A stretch of 64,000 nt of DNA, from NCBI GenBank assembly GCA_000824845.1, contig CCNC01000074.1:1-64000 (forward strand). Direction: 5' to 3'. This document shows, piece by piece, positions 55,789-64,000 of this stretch. The notes below the pieces were generated by a model that worked only from the letters and a program-made list of their open reading frames with translations, searched no databases and had not been told where the DNA came from. How positions within the stretch are numbered: position 1 is the first letter of the stretch; each line of letters starts with the position of its first letter. The translations under genes were made by a program, and so were the position numbers. Origin of the DNA: Mesorhizobium sp. ORS 3359 (GTDB lineage: Bacteria; Pseudomonadota; Alphaproteobacteria; Rhizobiales; Rhizobiaceae).

Positions 55789-56613
55789 TCATACGCCCAG
55801 CAGGCGAGCCAGGGATGATGCGGCCCCGGTGCCGGCGATGCCAAGGTCGCGGACGCTGCTCATGTGATTGGCGCCCGCAAGGCTTGTACGCGAAACGAGC
55901 AGCCCTTGTCGTTGGAGATTCTCTGCGAAAGCGGCGGCCTGGCTGTGGAAGGGCGGCGTTTCCTCAGCGCCGACGGATATCTCAACCGACACGCCCCGAT
56001 CGAAGCGATGACTTATCGGCGAGAACCGTTCAACCTCGTCGTCGGTGATCGCGATCTCGGCCGCGAGGAACGACTCCTGCAACGGTCGTAGATCGTAGAT
56101 ACCGCCGAGCAGAAGCGCGCCTTTGATACCTGAAGGCCGGGTGTTGTCGTCAAAGAGCATCGTCGCGAGATGCGCTCCGGCGGAATGGCCGCTTACCGTC
56201 AGTCGGTCAGGATCGCCGCCATAGCTCTCGATGTGGTCATCTATCCATTGCCTCGCGCGGCGTATTTGATCGACGATCGTCGCCATTCTCACGCTCGGCA
56301 TCAGTGCGTAATCCACGATGACGGCAATCGCTCCGGCGTTGGTGACGGTGTCCGCTACGTAAGAATATTCGCGCTTGGAGAACATGCGCCAGTAGCCGCC
56401 ATGAATGAACATGTGCACCGGCAGGCGATCGCGTTTGCCTTGTGGGAAGAACAGGTCGACGGCTTCCGTGCCATCCGGTCCGTAAGGCACGTCGGCGGCC
56501 ATCGGGACCTTGGCCCTGGTCTCGGCGCTGCGCCGGACGATCTCGGCGACGATGTCGTCGAACTCGGGGACATGGTCGCGAATACGGAATGGATCTTTTG
56601 CCATCTGTCTCAT
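55789..56613 (-). CDS. alpha/beta hydrolase (esterase/kynurenine-formamidase-like)
   Basis: The 274-residue hydrolase has the oxyanion motif HMFIHGGYWRMFS near residue 70, the nucleophile elbow SGHSAGAHLA near 145 and a C-terminal histidine in LAGANHMSSVRD near 252. The HGGYW motif is typical of the arylformamidase-like branch of carboxylesterases. Its start overlaps the upstream aldehyde dehydrogenase stop by one base (TGATG), so the two are coupled. ATG 56604 would be an alternative start. Acts last in the minus-strand operon; the substrate is unknown. Confidence 0.85.
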   Translation of the reverse strand: MRQMAKDPFRIRDHVPEFDDIVAEIVRRSAETRAKVPMAADVPYGPDGTEAVDLFFPQGKRDRLPVHMFIHGGYWRMFSKREYSYVADTVTNAGAIAVIVDYALMPSVRMATIVDQIRRARQWIDDHIESYGGDPDRLTVSGHSAGAHLATMLFDDNTRPSGIKGALLLGGIYDLRPLQESFLAAEIAITDDEVERFSPISHRFDRGVSVEISVGAEETPPFHSQAAAFAENLQRQGLLVSRTSLAGANHMSSVRDLGIAGTGAASSLARLLGV

Positions 56614-58100
56614 CAGATCGTCACGGCGATGTATTTCGCCTCCATGAACTCGGCGATGCCGTGCTTCTGGCCGCCCTCGCGCCCAAGCCCGCTCTGCTTG
56701 ACGCCGCCGAAGGGCGCGGCAGGGTCCGACATCAGGCCACGATTGAGCGCGATCATGCCGGACTCGATCTTCGACGCCATGCGCATGCCCTTCGCAAGAT
56801 CGCGCGTGTAGATATAGGCGGCAAGGCCGTATTCGGTATCGTTCGCCTTTGCGATGACCTCCGCCTCCTCCTCGAAGCGGCTGATTGGCGCCACGGGACC
56901 GAATATCTCCTCATGAGCCATGGCGGCGTCGGCCGGCACGTCGCTCAGCACCGTGGGCGGATAGAAAAATCCTCGGCCTTCGGCGATCGCGCCGCCGCAC
57001 AGAACCTTGGCGCCGCGCGCGACCGCGTCCTGGACGAGCCGATCGATCTTGTCCACGGCTTTCCTGGTGATCATCGGCCCGCATTCGGTTTCCGAATCCG
57101 TGCCCGGGCCGATAGCGAGCGCCGCCATGCGCTTGCGCAGGCCTTCGGCGAATGCGTCATGGATGCCCGCCTGGACGTAGAGCCTGTTGGCCGCCGTGCA
57201 GGCCTCGCCGGCGTTGCGCATCTTGGCGATCATCGCGCCGTCGAGCGCCGCCTCGAGATCGGCGTCGTCGAGCACGATGAACGGCGCATTGCCGCCAAGT
57301 TCCATCGAACAGGAAATGACGTGCTTCGCCGCCTCGGCAAGAAGCACGCGGCCGATGCCGGTCGAGCCGGTGAAGGAGAGCTTGCGCACCCGCGCGTCGG
57401 CCAGCATGGCCGCAGTCACCGGCCCCGGATTCGAAGTGGTGATGACGTTGACGACGCCCGGCGGCACGCCGGCTTCCTCGTAGAGGGCGGCCAGCGCGTA
57501 GGCCGTCAGCGGCGTCTCGCTGGCCGGCTTCAGGATGACGGTACAGCCGGCGGCAAGCGCCGGCGCGATCTTGCGCGTGGCCATCGCCGCCGGGAAATTC
57601 CACGGTGTTATCAGCACGCAAATGCCGATGGGCTGGTAGTCGACCACGATCCGGTTCGTGCCCGACGGGGCAAGGCCGAACTCGCCGCTGATGCGAACCG
57701 CTTCCTCCGCGTTCCAGCGGAAGAACTCGGCCGCGTAGGCGACTTCGCCGCGCGCATCGCGCAGGGCCTTGCCGTTCTCCAGCGAAATCAACGCGGCCAA
57801 GGTCTCGGCGCGTTCGGTCATCAGCTCGAAGCAGCGCCTCAGGATCTCCGACCGCTTGCGCGGCGGGGCCTCGCGCCAGCCGGCCGCTGCCCGTGCCGCC
57901 GCCTCGACCGCCGCCGCGGCGTCGGCGAGTGTCGCGTCCGGAACCGCGGCGATCACAGCCTCGGTCGATGGGTCGACCACTTCGATGACGCGCCCGTCGG
58001 AGGAGGGGCGCCATTCGCCACCGATATAGAGTCCATGCGAAAACGCGGCATACTCAGTCATGTCGGGATCCTGATCGAATAGGTCTATCGAAATGTTCAT
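56613..58100 (-). CDS. NAD(P)-dependent aldehyde dehydrogenase, succinate-semialdehyde dehydrogenase-like
   Basis: A 495-residue aldehyde dehydrogenase. The catalytic glutamate is in [20 protein letters not shown] near residue 267 and the catalytic cysteine in [15 protein letters not shown] near 301; the cofactor loop is [15 protein letters not shown] near 242. It is most like the SSADH/GabD class, but the actual aldehyde may be another product of the adjacent Fe-alcohol dehydrogenase. The ATG at 58100 is one option; ATG 58061 with AGGAT upstream gives the usual [10 protein letters not shown] start. Middle gene of the operon FeADH-ALDH-hydrolase. Confidence 0.9.
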   Translation of the reverse strand: MNISIDLFDQDPDMTEYAAFSHGLYIGGEWRPSSDGRVIEVVDPSTEAVIAAVPDATLADAAAAVEAAARAAAGWREAPPRKRSEILRRCFELMTERAETLAALISLENGKALRDARGEVAYAAEFFRWNAEEAVRISGEFGLAPSGTNRIVVDYQPIGICVLITPWNFPAAMATRKIAPALAAGCTVILKPASETPLTAYALAALYEEAGVPPGVVNVITTSNPGPVTAAMLADARVRKLSFTGSTGIGRVLLAEAAKHVISCSMELGGNAPFIVLDDADLEAALDGAMIAKMRNAGEACTAANRLYVQAGIHDAFAEGLRKRMAALAIGPGTDSETECGPMITRKAVDKIDRLVQDAVARGAKVLCGGAIAEGRGFFYPPTVLSDVPADAAMAHEEIFGPVAPISRFEEEAEVIAKANDTEYGLAAYIYTRDLAKGMRMASKIESGMIALNRGLMSDPAAPFGGVKQSGLGREGGQKHGIAEFMEAKYIAVTI

Positions 58101-58118
58101 GGGCTTGGGCTCCGTCCC

Positions 58119-59345
58119 TCACATGGTCACGGCGGACATATCGCCGCTGTAAGCAGCCCTGACCAGGCGCTGCATCGCGGGCAGGTCGAAGGGGCGGGGA
58201 TTGTTCTTGATCAGCCGATCGATGCCGAGCGCCTGTTCCGCGGTCCAGTCGATCTTGTCCTCGGCAAGACCGAGGTCAGCCAGCGTCCGGGTGATGCTGA
58301 TGGCGTTGAACAGTCGCGCGACTTCCGTGATTGTGGCATCGGCCAGCTGACCGGCATCGCGGCCCTGGGGCGGCAGGCCAAGCGCAATGCCGATTTCTGC
58401 GATCTCCGAGGTTGCCGCCGACAGGTTGTAGCGCATCACATAGGGGAGCATCGTGGCGACGCCCAAGCCATGCGGCGTGTGGGTGAGCGCGCCGACCGGA
58501 TACTGCACCGCATGGGCGGCGGCGGTTCCCGCCGTGCCGAAGGCGCAGCCGGCGGCCAGCGCTCCCATCATGACATCGGCCCGTGCATTCTCGTTCGACC
58601 CGTCGCGATAGGCTGCTTCGAGGCTGCGGCCGAGGAGCCTGATCGCCAGAAGGGCGAAATGATCGGTCAGCGCGCTCTTGCCAACGAAGACATGGCGTTG
58701 CGCCAGATCGGCATCGGCGCCGCGTCTTGCCGCGGTGAAGGCCTCGATCGCATGCGTCAGCGCGTCGGCGCCGGCGATGGCGGTCAGTGATGGTGGGCAG
58801 GTCGCCGTCAGGTCCGGGTCGCACAGCGCGACCGCGGCAATGAGATGCGGGCTGGAGATACCGACCTTCAGCGTCCGCTCCGGGTCGGAGATCACCGCGA
58901 CGGGAGTGACTTCGGAACCCGTGCCGGCAGTGGTCGGCACAGCGATAAGGGGAAGGGTGGGGCCCGGCACTTTGAACTCACCATAATAGTCCTGGAGCTT
59001 GCCGCCATGGCTGATGAGCAGCCCGGCGCATTTGGCCATGTCGAGGCAACTGCCGCCCCCGACGCCGATCACCATGTCCGGCCTGAATCCCTTCGCCTCC
59101 GCGATACACGCGCCGACGCTGTCGCGCGGCACATCCGGCAAGGTGCGGTCGTGGACGAGCGTGTCGATCGCGGCAGCCTTCAACCCATCGAGCATCTCGA
59201 TGAACTCAGGCGTGCCGGCGAGCCTTTCGTCGGTGCAGATGAATGCGCGTCGGCCATATCGCCCGGCAATGGCCCGTAGCGCATGGCGCTGACCCTTGCC
59301 GAAGAGGATTTCGCGCGGCAGGCGCGCGGCTGCAAAGAGGGTCAT
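58119..59345 (-). CDS. iron-containing alcohol dehydrogenase (group III, maleylacetate-reductase-like)
   Basis: A 408-residue group III dehydrogenase. NAD-binding and metal motifs are visible: GVGGGSCLDMAKCAG near residue 95, PTTAGTGSEVTPVAVISD near 137, and the metal ligands in GADALTHAIEAF (near 191) and HTPHGLGVATMLPYV (near 290). It oxidises or reduces an alcohol or keto compound with NAD(H). It leads the minus-strand operon, divergent from the GntR gene, with the shared regulatory region between. The substrate is unknown; maleylacetate is only the closest family name. Confidence 0.88.
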   Translation of the reverse strand: MTLFAAARLPREILFGKGQRHALRAIAGRYGRRAFICTDERLAGTPEFIEMLDGLKAAAIDTLVHDRTLPDVPRDSVGACIAEAKGFRPDMVIGVGGGSCLDMAKCAGLLISHGGKLQDYYGEFKVPGPTLPLIAVPTTAGTGSEVTPVAVISDPERTLKVGISSPHLIAAVALCDPDLTATCPPSLTAIAGADALTHAIEAFTAARRGADADLAQRHVFVGKSALTDHFALLAIRLLGRSLEAAYRDGSNENARADVMMGALAAGCAFGTAGTAAAHAVQYPVGALTHTPHGLGVATMLPYVMRYNLSAATSEIAEIGIALGLPPQGRDAGQLADATITEVARLFNAISITRTLADLGLAEDKIDWTAEQALGIDRLIKNNPRPFDLPAMQRLVRAAYSGDMSAVTM

Positions 59346-59503
59346 GGACTGAGATCTTTCGAAAGAGACTGATGAAAAAACGTCGTGATCATCGTTAGGG
59401 GCGGCCTTCAGTTCGGACGCCGGTGCTTGGTCGGCTTCTGCCCGCGTCGTCGAGTGCGGAGTGCGGTTCCTAGCCCATCCGTTCGTATCCTCTATAAAAT
59501 CGT

Positions 59504-59517
59504 ATAGGATATCCTAT
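59504..59517. promoter_or_regulatory. perfect 14-bp palindrome, candidate GntR operator
   Basis: ATAGGATATCCTAT is a perfect palindrome in the divergent region between the Fe-ADH and GntR genes, within an A+T-rich stretch (TATAAAATCG just before). It ends 18 bases before the GntR start codon. A dimeric FCD-type GntR repressor commonly binds such sites to control itself and its neighbours; binding here is inferred. Confidence 0.6.
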
Positions 59518-59535
59518 TGAATTGACCGGAGCATC

Positions 59536-60267
59536 ATGTTAGGGCTTGCTCCTGTCAAGAGGAAACCGATGGAAAATCCCGACCTGACGGTTGAAACCGA
59601 AGCTCGCTCAAGCGGCCGCATCCAGCGCGCCAACAGCTTGGCAGGCGATGTTTACGAAGCAATCTTCGCGCAATTGATGTCGCTGAAGATTCCGCCGGGA
59701 TCACGCATTACCGTCGACAACCTCGTCAGGGAATTCGACGTTTCACACACGCCTATCCGCGAAGCGCTCGGGCGGTTGGAGGGCGAGGGCCTGGTGGTCA
59801 AGACCCACCTGATCGGCTATCGCGCGGCCCCGCAAATCACCCGGCGCCGGTTTGACGAGCTTTACGAACTGCGCCTTCTGTTGGAGCCCGCTGCCGCCGC
59901 CAAGGCTACGGCAGTGCTGGACGAAGAGCGCCTCGCGGTGTTGCAGGAAGCGGCGGGCGTGATGGCGCGGCGGGTGGGGAAGGACGAGCGCCTGCGCTAT
60001 TCCAATTTCGCGCGGCAGGACGCGATCTTCCACGACAAGATCATGGAGTTCGCGCAGAACGAGCTCATCCGCGAGACGCTGAACCATCAGCATACGCACT
60101 TCCACATTTTCCGCCTGATGTACCACTCGCGCGTCACCGAAGAAGCGCTGGATGAGCACGAGGCGATTCTCGCTGCTTTCGCGGCCGGCGACGCGCATGC
60201 CGCCGAGAAGGCGATGCACGTGCACATTGAGAATTCGCGGGACCGCCTCCTGCCCGCCTTCGAGTAA
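59536..60267 (+). CDS. GntR family transcriptional regulator (FCD subfamily)
   Basis: The 243-residue protein has an N-terminal winged helix (DVYEAIFAQLMSLKIPPGSR and then LVREFDVSHTPIREALGRLE near residues 57-76) and a C-terminal FCD all-helical effector domain (DELYELRLLLEP near 112, then histidines in HQHTHFHIFRLMYHSR near 180). It probably senses a small acid or sugar and controls the two divergent operons. ATG 59536 has GGAG at a good distance; ATG 59569 is the shorter option. The next gene, an ABC ATPase, starts eight bases later. Confidence 0.9.
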   Translation: MLGLAPVKRKPMENPDLTVETEARSSGRIQRANSLAGDVYEAIFAQLMSLKIPPGSRITVDNLVREFDVSHTPIREALGRLEGEGLVVKTHLIGYRAAPQITRRRFDELYELRLLLEPAAAAKATAVLDEERLAVLQEAAGVMARRVGKDERLRYSNFARQDAIFHDKIMEFAQNELIRETLNHQHTHFHIFRLMYHSRVTEEALDEHEAILAAFAAGDAHAAEKAMHVHIENSRDRLLPAFE

Positions 60268-60275
60268 CCGCTCCC

Positions 60276-61850
60276 ATGTCCATTGCCGCTCGCATCGACG
60301 GAGATAGCGCTATTGCGCCCGCAGCCGGCCTTCCGGTTGGCCCCGCGGTGCTGCGCGCCGAGGGCCTTTCCAAGCAGTACGGCGCCGTCACCGTGCTGTC
60401 GGATGTCACGCTCGATATCCAGCCCGGCGAGATCCATGCGATCATCGGCGAGAACGGCGCCGGCAAGTCGACATTCATGCGGCTGCTGTCCGGCTACATC
60501 GAGCCGACCGAAGGCACGTTGTCCATGGCGGGGCATCGGGTGCGCTTCAGCAGGCCGGACCAGGCTCAGGCCGCCGGCATCGCCCTGGTGCATCAGGAGA
60601 TTCTGCTCGCCGATGCGCTGAGCGTCACCGACAATCTTTTCCTCGGCCGCGAGCTCACCAAGGGCGGTCTTGTCGATGATGCACGCATGCGCCGGCTCGC
60701 GGCGGCAAAGCTCGCGGAACTGGGCTGCGAGGTCTCGGCCACGTCTCTCGTGCGCGACATCTCGTTGGCGGATCGCCAACTGGTGCAGATAGCCCGCGCC
60801 TTGCTCGACGAGCATCGGGTGGTCATCTTCGATGAGCCGACAGCCGTGCTGACGGGAGGAGAAGTCGAGCGTCTCCTCACCATCATCTTCGAACTCAAGG
60901 CACGCGGCATCGCGGTCCTCTATATCAGCCACCGGCTCGACGAGGTGCAGCGGCTGGCGGACAAGGTCAGTGTCCTGCGCGACGGCAAATTGGTTGGCAC
61001 CTATCCGGGCCATACACTGACGCAGATCGACATGGCGCGGCTGATGGTGGGCCGCGAGCTCAACGCTCTTTATCCCCAAAAGCAGGCGACGCGGACAAAC
61101 GAGCCGATGCTGAGCGTCCGCAACGCCGTGGTTCCGGGCTTCGTTGAGGACGTGTCGTTCACCGTGCACAAGGGCGAGATTCTGGGCTTCGCCGGAATGA
61201 TCGGCGCCGGGCGAACGGAGCTGTTCGAAGGAATGCTCGGACTCCGGCCGGGAACCGCTACGGTCGAACTCAACGGCGCTCCGGTTCGGATACGCTCCCA
61301 GCGCGAAGCCATGGACGCCGGCATCGGCTATCTGACCGAGGACCGCAAGGGCAAGGGCCTGCTCCTGCAGGAGCGTCTCGGGCCGAACCTCACTCTGTCC
61401 GCCCTCGCCAGCTTCCAACGCGGTCTCATCGTAAGACGCGATCGCGAAGCGAAGGCCTTGGCGCAGGCAATCTCCAGCTACGACATTCGCCTGAAGAGCC
61501 TTGGCGCGCGGGCCGGGCAGCTCTCCGGCGGCAACCAGCAGAAGCTTCTGCTCGCCAAGGTGCTCCTGAGCGATCCATCCGTCGTCATCATCGACGAGCC
61601 GACCCGTGGCATCGACATCGCCAACAAGGCGCAGATCTACGGCTTCATCCAGGATCTCGTGAGGCAGGGCAAAGCCTGCATCGTCATTTCCTCGGAGATG
61701 CAGGAACTGGTGGGCATCTGTGACCGCGTCATCGTCATGCGTGAGGGCAGGATCAGCGGCGAAGTCTCGGACGAAACGATGACCGAGAGCAACATCGCGC
61801 TGCTGGCAACCAGCTCGCGTGCGCACGTCGCCCAGGGAGGAACAAAGTGA
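60276..61850 (+). CDS. sugar ABC transporter ATP-binding protein (RbsA/XylG type)
   Basis: A 524-residue double ATPase. The first cassette has GENGAGKSTFMRLLSG near residue 59 and DEPTAVL near 187; the second has the degenerate P-loop GMIGAGRTELFEGM near 309, LSGGNQQKLLLAKVLL near 413 and DEPTRGIDIANKAQ near 437. This tandem form is typical for ribose, xylose and related sugar importers. It overlaps the permease gene (GTGA). Operon with the permease and binding protein; the transported sugar or polyol is not known. Confidence 0.92.
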   Translation: MSIAARIDGDSAIAPAAGLPVGPAVLRAEGLSKQYGAVTVLSDVTLDIQPGEIHAIIGENGAGKSTFMRLLSGYIEPTEGTLSMAGHRVRFSRPDQAQAAGIALVHQEILLADALSVTDNLFLGRELTKGGLVDDARMRRLAAAKLAELGCEVSATSLVRDISLADRQLVQIARALLDEHRVVIFDEPTAVLTGGEVERLLTIIFELKARGIAVLYISHRLDEVQRLADKVSVLRDGKLVGTYPGHTLTQIDMARLMVGRELNALYPQKQATRTNEPMLSVRNAVVPGFVEDVSFTVHKGEILGFAGMIGAGRTELFEGMLGLRPGTATVELNGAPVRIRSQREAMDAGIGYLTEDRKGKGLLLQERLGPNLTLSALASFQRGLIVRRDREAKALAQAISSYDIRLKSLGARAGQLSGGNQQKLLLAKVLLSDPSVVIIDEPTRGIDIANKAQIYGFIQDLVRQGKACIVISSEMQELVGICDRVIVMREGRISGEVSDETMTESNIALLATSSRAHVAQGGTK

Positions 61851-62839
61851 CAGCGCTTACCCAGTCCGCGCCGACGCGAAGCGAGCGGCAATACCAATTC
61901 TCATGGGCCGATGCCGGCCCGTTCCTTGCGCTTGCGGCGCTGCTTGCGCTGGGATTCCTGGTCAATCCCGACTTCCTGTCCGTGACAAACCTCAGCAACG
62001 TGATCACGCGCAGCGCCTATGTCGCCATCATCGCCGTTGGTGCGACATTCGTCATCTCCTCGGGCGGCCTGGACCTGTCCGTGGGTTCGATGGTGGCTTT
62101 CATTGCCGGCATCACCATCATGTTCATGAACATGATGGCGCCGAGCCTCGGCCTCTGGGCCATTCCAGCTGGGATGGCGATCGCGGTCGTGACGGGGCTG
62201 CTGTGCGGCCTGGCGAATGGCGTCATCGTCACCGTCGGCAAGATCGAGCCGTTCATCGCCACGCTCGGCACCATGGGCATCTTCCGGGCGCTCATCACCT
62301 ACATGACCAACGGCGGCACCATCCCGATCGACAAGTCGCTGCGCGAGGCATACCGGCCGGTCTATTTCGGAACCCTGGGCGGGATCCCAATTCCCATCCT
62401 GATCTCGGCGATCGTCGCGGTGCTTGGCGCTTTTGTCCTCTACAAGACCAAATATGGCCGCAGATGCGCCGCCGTCGGCGCCAACGAGGACGTGGCGCGC
62501 TATTCAGGCATCTCGGTCATCAAAACACGCACCATTGCCTATGTCATCCAGGGAGCGTGCGTCGCCATCGCGGCCATCTGCTACGTGCCCAGGCTTGGCG
62601 CCGCCACGCCCACCACAGGACAGCTCTGGGAGCTGCAGGTCATCACCGCCGTCGTTATCGGCGGAACGGCGCTGCGCGGCGGCAAGGGACGCATCTGGGG
62701 CACGATCGCCGGCGCGGTGATCCTGGAACTGATCGCCAACCTGATGGTGCTCTCCGACTTCGTTTCCGAATACCTCGTCGCCGCGGTTCAGGGCGTCATC
62801 ATCATCATCGCCATGCTCGTGCAGCGTTTCTCCAAATAA
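61847..62839 (+). CDS. sugar ABC transporter permease (RbsC type)
   Basis: A 330-residue inner-membrane protein with about ten hydrophobic segments and the RbsC/AraH motif AVGATFVISSGGLDLSVGSMV near residue 66; TLGTMGIFRALI near 135 and VIGGTALRGGKGRIWGTIAGA near 271 are also family signatures. GTG 61847 overlaps the ATPase stop and has GGGAGG upstream. It forms the channel of the importer with the RbsA-like ATPase and the binding protein. Confidence 0.92.
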   Translation: MTALTQSAPTRSERQYQFSWADAGPFLALAALLALGFLVNPDFLSVTNLSNVITRSAYVAIIAVGATFVISSGGLDLSVGSMVAFIAGITIMFMNMMAPSLGLWAIPAGMAIAVVTGLLCGLANGVIVTVGKIEPFIATLGTMGIFRALITYMTNGGTIPIDKSLREAYRPVYFGTLGGIPIPILISAIVAVLGAFVLYKTKYGRRCAAVGANEDVARYSGISVIKTRTIAYVIQGACVAIAAICYVPRLGAATPTTGQLWELQVITAVVIGGTALRGGKGRIWGTIAGAVILELIANLMVLSDFVSEYLVAAVQGVIIIIAMLVQRFSK

Positions 62840-62900
62840 TCCGTCTCGGGACCGGGCGGGTGCCTGTGTTTGATTGGTCCTCATCTCTGGGAGGTTTGTA

Positions 62901-63851
62901 ATGTTCAGTAGAAAATGGTTTGCGGCCGTGGCCGTCGGCGCGTTGATGGTCGCCGGCCAGGCGCTGGCGGCCGACAAGAAGGTGGTCGCGGTGTCAATCC
63001 CGGCGGCGGACCATGGCTGGACGGCTGGCGTGGTCTATCACGCCCAGGCCGCCGCCAAGGAAATCAACGCGGCCTTTCCCGATGTCGAGGTGGTGGTGAA
63101 GACCTCGCCGTCCGCGGCCGATCAGGTCAGCGCGCTGGAGGACCTTTCCGCCAGCCGCAAGCTCGATGCGTTGGTCATCCTGCCCTACACCTCGGAGGAG
63201 CTGACCCAGCCGGTCAAGGCGATCAAGGACATGGGCACCTTCATCACCGTCGTCGACCGCGGCCTAACCGATGCCTCGATCCAGGACCTGTACCTGGCCG
63301 GCGACAACATCGCGGTCGGCGCCAACACGGCGAAGTTCATGATCGACAAGCTCGGCGGCAAGGGCGACGTGGTCGTGCTGCGCGGCATCCCGACCGTGAT
63401 CGACGACGAGCGCATCAAGGGTTTCCAGGACACGATCAAGGGCACCGGCATCAAGGTGCTCGACATCCAATACGCCCATTGGAACAGCGACGAGGCGTTC
63501 AAGCTGATGCAGGATTACCTCGCCAAATATCCGCATATCGATGCCGTCTGGGCCAACGACGACGACATGCTTCTCGGCGTGCTCGAGGCGGTCAAGCAGT
63601 CGGGCCGCACCGACATCAAGCTGGCGCTTGGCGGCAACGGCATGAAGGACATAGTCAAGAAGGTGATCGACGGCGACGCCGTGACGCCCGTCGAGACGCC
63701 TTATCCGCCTTCGATGATCAAGACGGCCGTCTACATGACTGTGGCCAACCTGATTGGCCAGGCTCCGGTTCGCGGCCACGTCAAGCTCGATGCGCCGCTG
63801 ATCACCCAGGCCAATGCCAAGGAATACTACTTCCCGGATTCTCCGTTCTGA
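62901..63851 (+). CDS. sugar ABC transporter substrate-binding protein (type 1 periplasmic)
   Basis: The 316-residue protein has a signal peptide (residues 1-23, ending GQALA) and a ribose-binding-type fold: VVAVSIPAADHGWTAGVVYHA at the start, ITVVDRGL near residue 115, and IDAVWANDDDMLLGVLEAVK near 217. It binds a sugar or polyol in the periplasm for the RbsA/RbsC pair. ATG 62901 follows GGGAGGTTTGTA. Gene order ATPase-permease-binding protein; the DJ-1/PfpI gene starts 76 bases later. Confidence 0.92.
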   Translation: MFSRKWFAAVAVGALMVAGQALAADKKVVAVSIPAADHGWTAGVVYHAQAAAKEINAAFPDVEVVVKTSPSAADQVSALEDLSASRKLDALVILPYTSEELTQPVKAIKDMGTFITVVDRGLTDASIQDLYLAGDNIAVGANTAKFMIDKLGGKGDVVVLRGIPTVIDDERIKGFQDTIKGTGIKVLDIQYAHWNSDEAFKLMQDYLAKYPHIDAVWANDDDMLLGVLEAVKQSGRTDIKLALGGNGMKDIVKKVIDGDAVTPVETPYPPSMIKTAVYMTVANLIGQAPVRGHVKLDAPLITQANAKEYYFPDSPF

Positions 63852-63927
63852 CAATCGGCAAACCGAACTTTGCGACAGCCAGGGCGCGGCAGCGCCTTGG
63901 CATTCCCAAAAATCGAAAGGACAAGTC

Positions 63928-64000
63928 ATGCCAGCCAAGAAGATACTGATGCTGACCGGTGAGTTCACCGAGGAATACGAAATCTTTGTCTACCAGCAGG
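63928..64000 (+). CDS. DJ-1/PfpI family protein, N-terminal fragment (runs off the window)
   Basis: Only the first 24 codons are present: the opening KKILMLTGEFTEEYEIFVYQ is the first strand and helix of the DJ-1/PfpI fold, with a glutamate in the place typical of the family's active site environment. AAAGG is located 8 bases before the ATG. It appears to be the next gene of the sugar transporter operon. Function cannot be judged without the rest. Confidence 0.65.
   Translation, partial: MPAKKILMLTGEFTEEYEIFVYQQ

Overview
The window is GC-rich chromosomal DNA that looks like a rhizobial alphaproteobacterium, most like Mesorhizobium or a close relative in the Phyllobacteriaceae. This rests on gene content and not on any database search. 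The pointers are a zwf-pgl-edd Entner-Doudoroff operon, a PdhS/PleC-type cell-cycle kinase preceded by a perfect CtrA box, a phasin and acetoacetyl-CoA ligase for polyhydroxybutyrate turnover, isocitrate lyase with a divergent ScfR/RamB-type regulator, a tRNA-His lacking the G-1 base as in other Alphaproteobacteria, and a small RNA of the CCUCCUCCC-loop type.

Layout. 0.1-5.7 kb: a type I secretion operon (TolC, ABC exporter, HlyD adaptor) ending in a ribbon-helix-helix protein. 6.1-9.8 kb: a COG4091-type oxidoreductase convergent with a galactitol-type PTS (IIC-IIA-IIB). 10.1 kb: proC. 11-20.4 kb: a surface polysaccharide cluster (polymerase/ligase, four glycosyltransferases, a Wzx-like flippase and a Wzz/GumC-like copolymerase without a kinase domain). 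20.6-24.3 kb: folD, a GlxA-type AraC regulator and an exported VWA protein. 24.4-25.06 kb: a HigBA-like toxin-antitoxin operon whose toxin reading frame is broken by an apparent one-base deletion, with a perfect 24-bp operator. 25.1-29.1 kb: edd, pgl, zwf. 29.4-32.4 kb: an SDR, an orphan MurF-like ligase and an SH3 protein. 32.7-35.4 kb: puuB/puuA-like genes. 35.6-40.2 kb: a HAD hydrolase, a degenerate receiver protein, a small protein with aceA, and the divergent regulator. 40.4-46 kb: an EamA permease and a potFGHI-type polyamine ABC operon preceded by a rhizobial mosaic repeat. 46-55.3 kb: AsmA, acetoacetate-CoA ligase, a candidate structured RNA, the 1334-residue kinase, a phasin and a three-hairpin anti-Shine-Dalgarno RNA. 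55.4 kb: tRNA-His. 55.8-64 kb: a catabolic gene set (alpha/beta hydrolase, aldehyde dehydrogenase, Fe-alcohol dehydrogenase, GntR, RbsA/RbsC/RbsB-type ABC transporter, start of a DJ-1/PfpI gene).

The genes fall into several functional groups. Carbon storage and C2/C4 metabolism is served by aceA, acetoacetyl-CoA ligase, the phasin and the Entner-Doudoroff genes. Polyamine use is served by potFGHI for uptake and puuA/puuB for gamma-glutamylation and oxidation, with about 6.4 kb between the two sets. The envelope group is the T1SS, polysaccharide cluster, AsmA, VWA and SH3 proteins. The last 8 kb looks like a sugar or polyol utilisation module of unknown substrate with its own GntR regulator.

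The most interesting signals are non-coding: three successive hairpins downstream of the phasin gene with the identical 10-nt loop ACCTCCTCCC, the CtrA box before the kinase, and the structured RNA with a terminator at 50.2-50.3 kb. Bases 1-101 show no gene.
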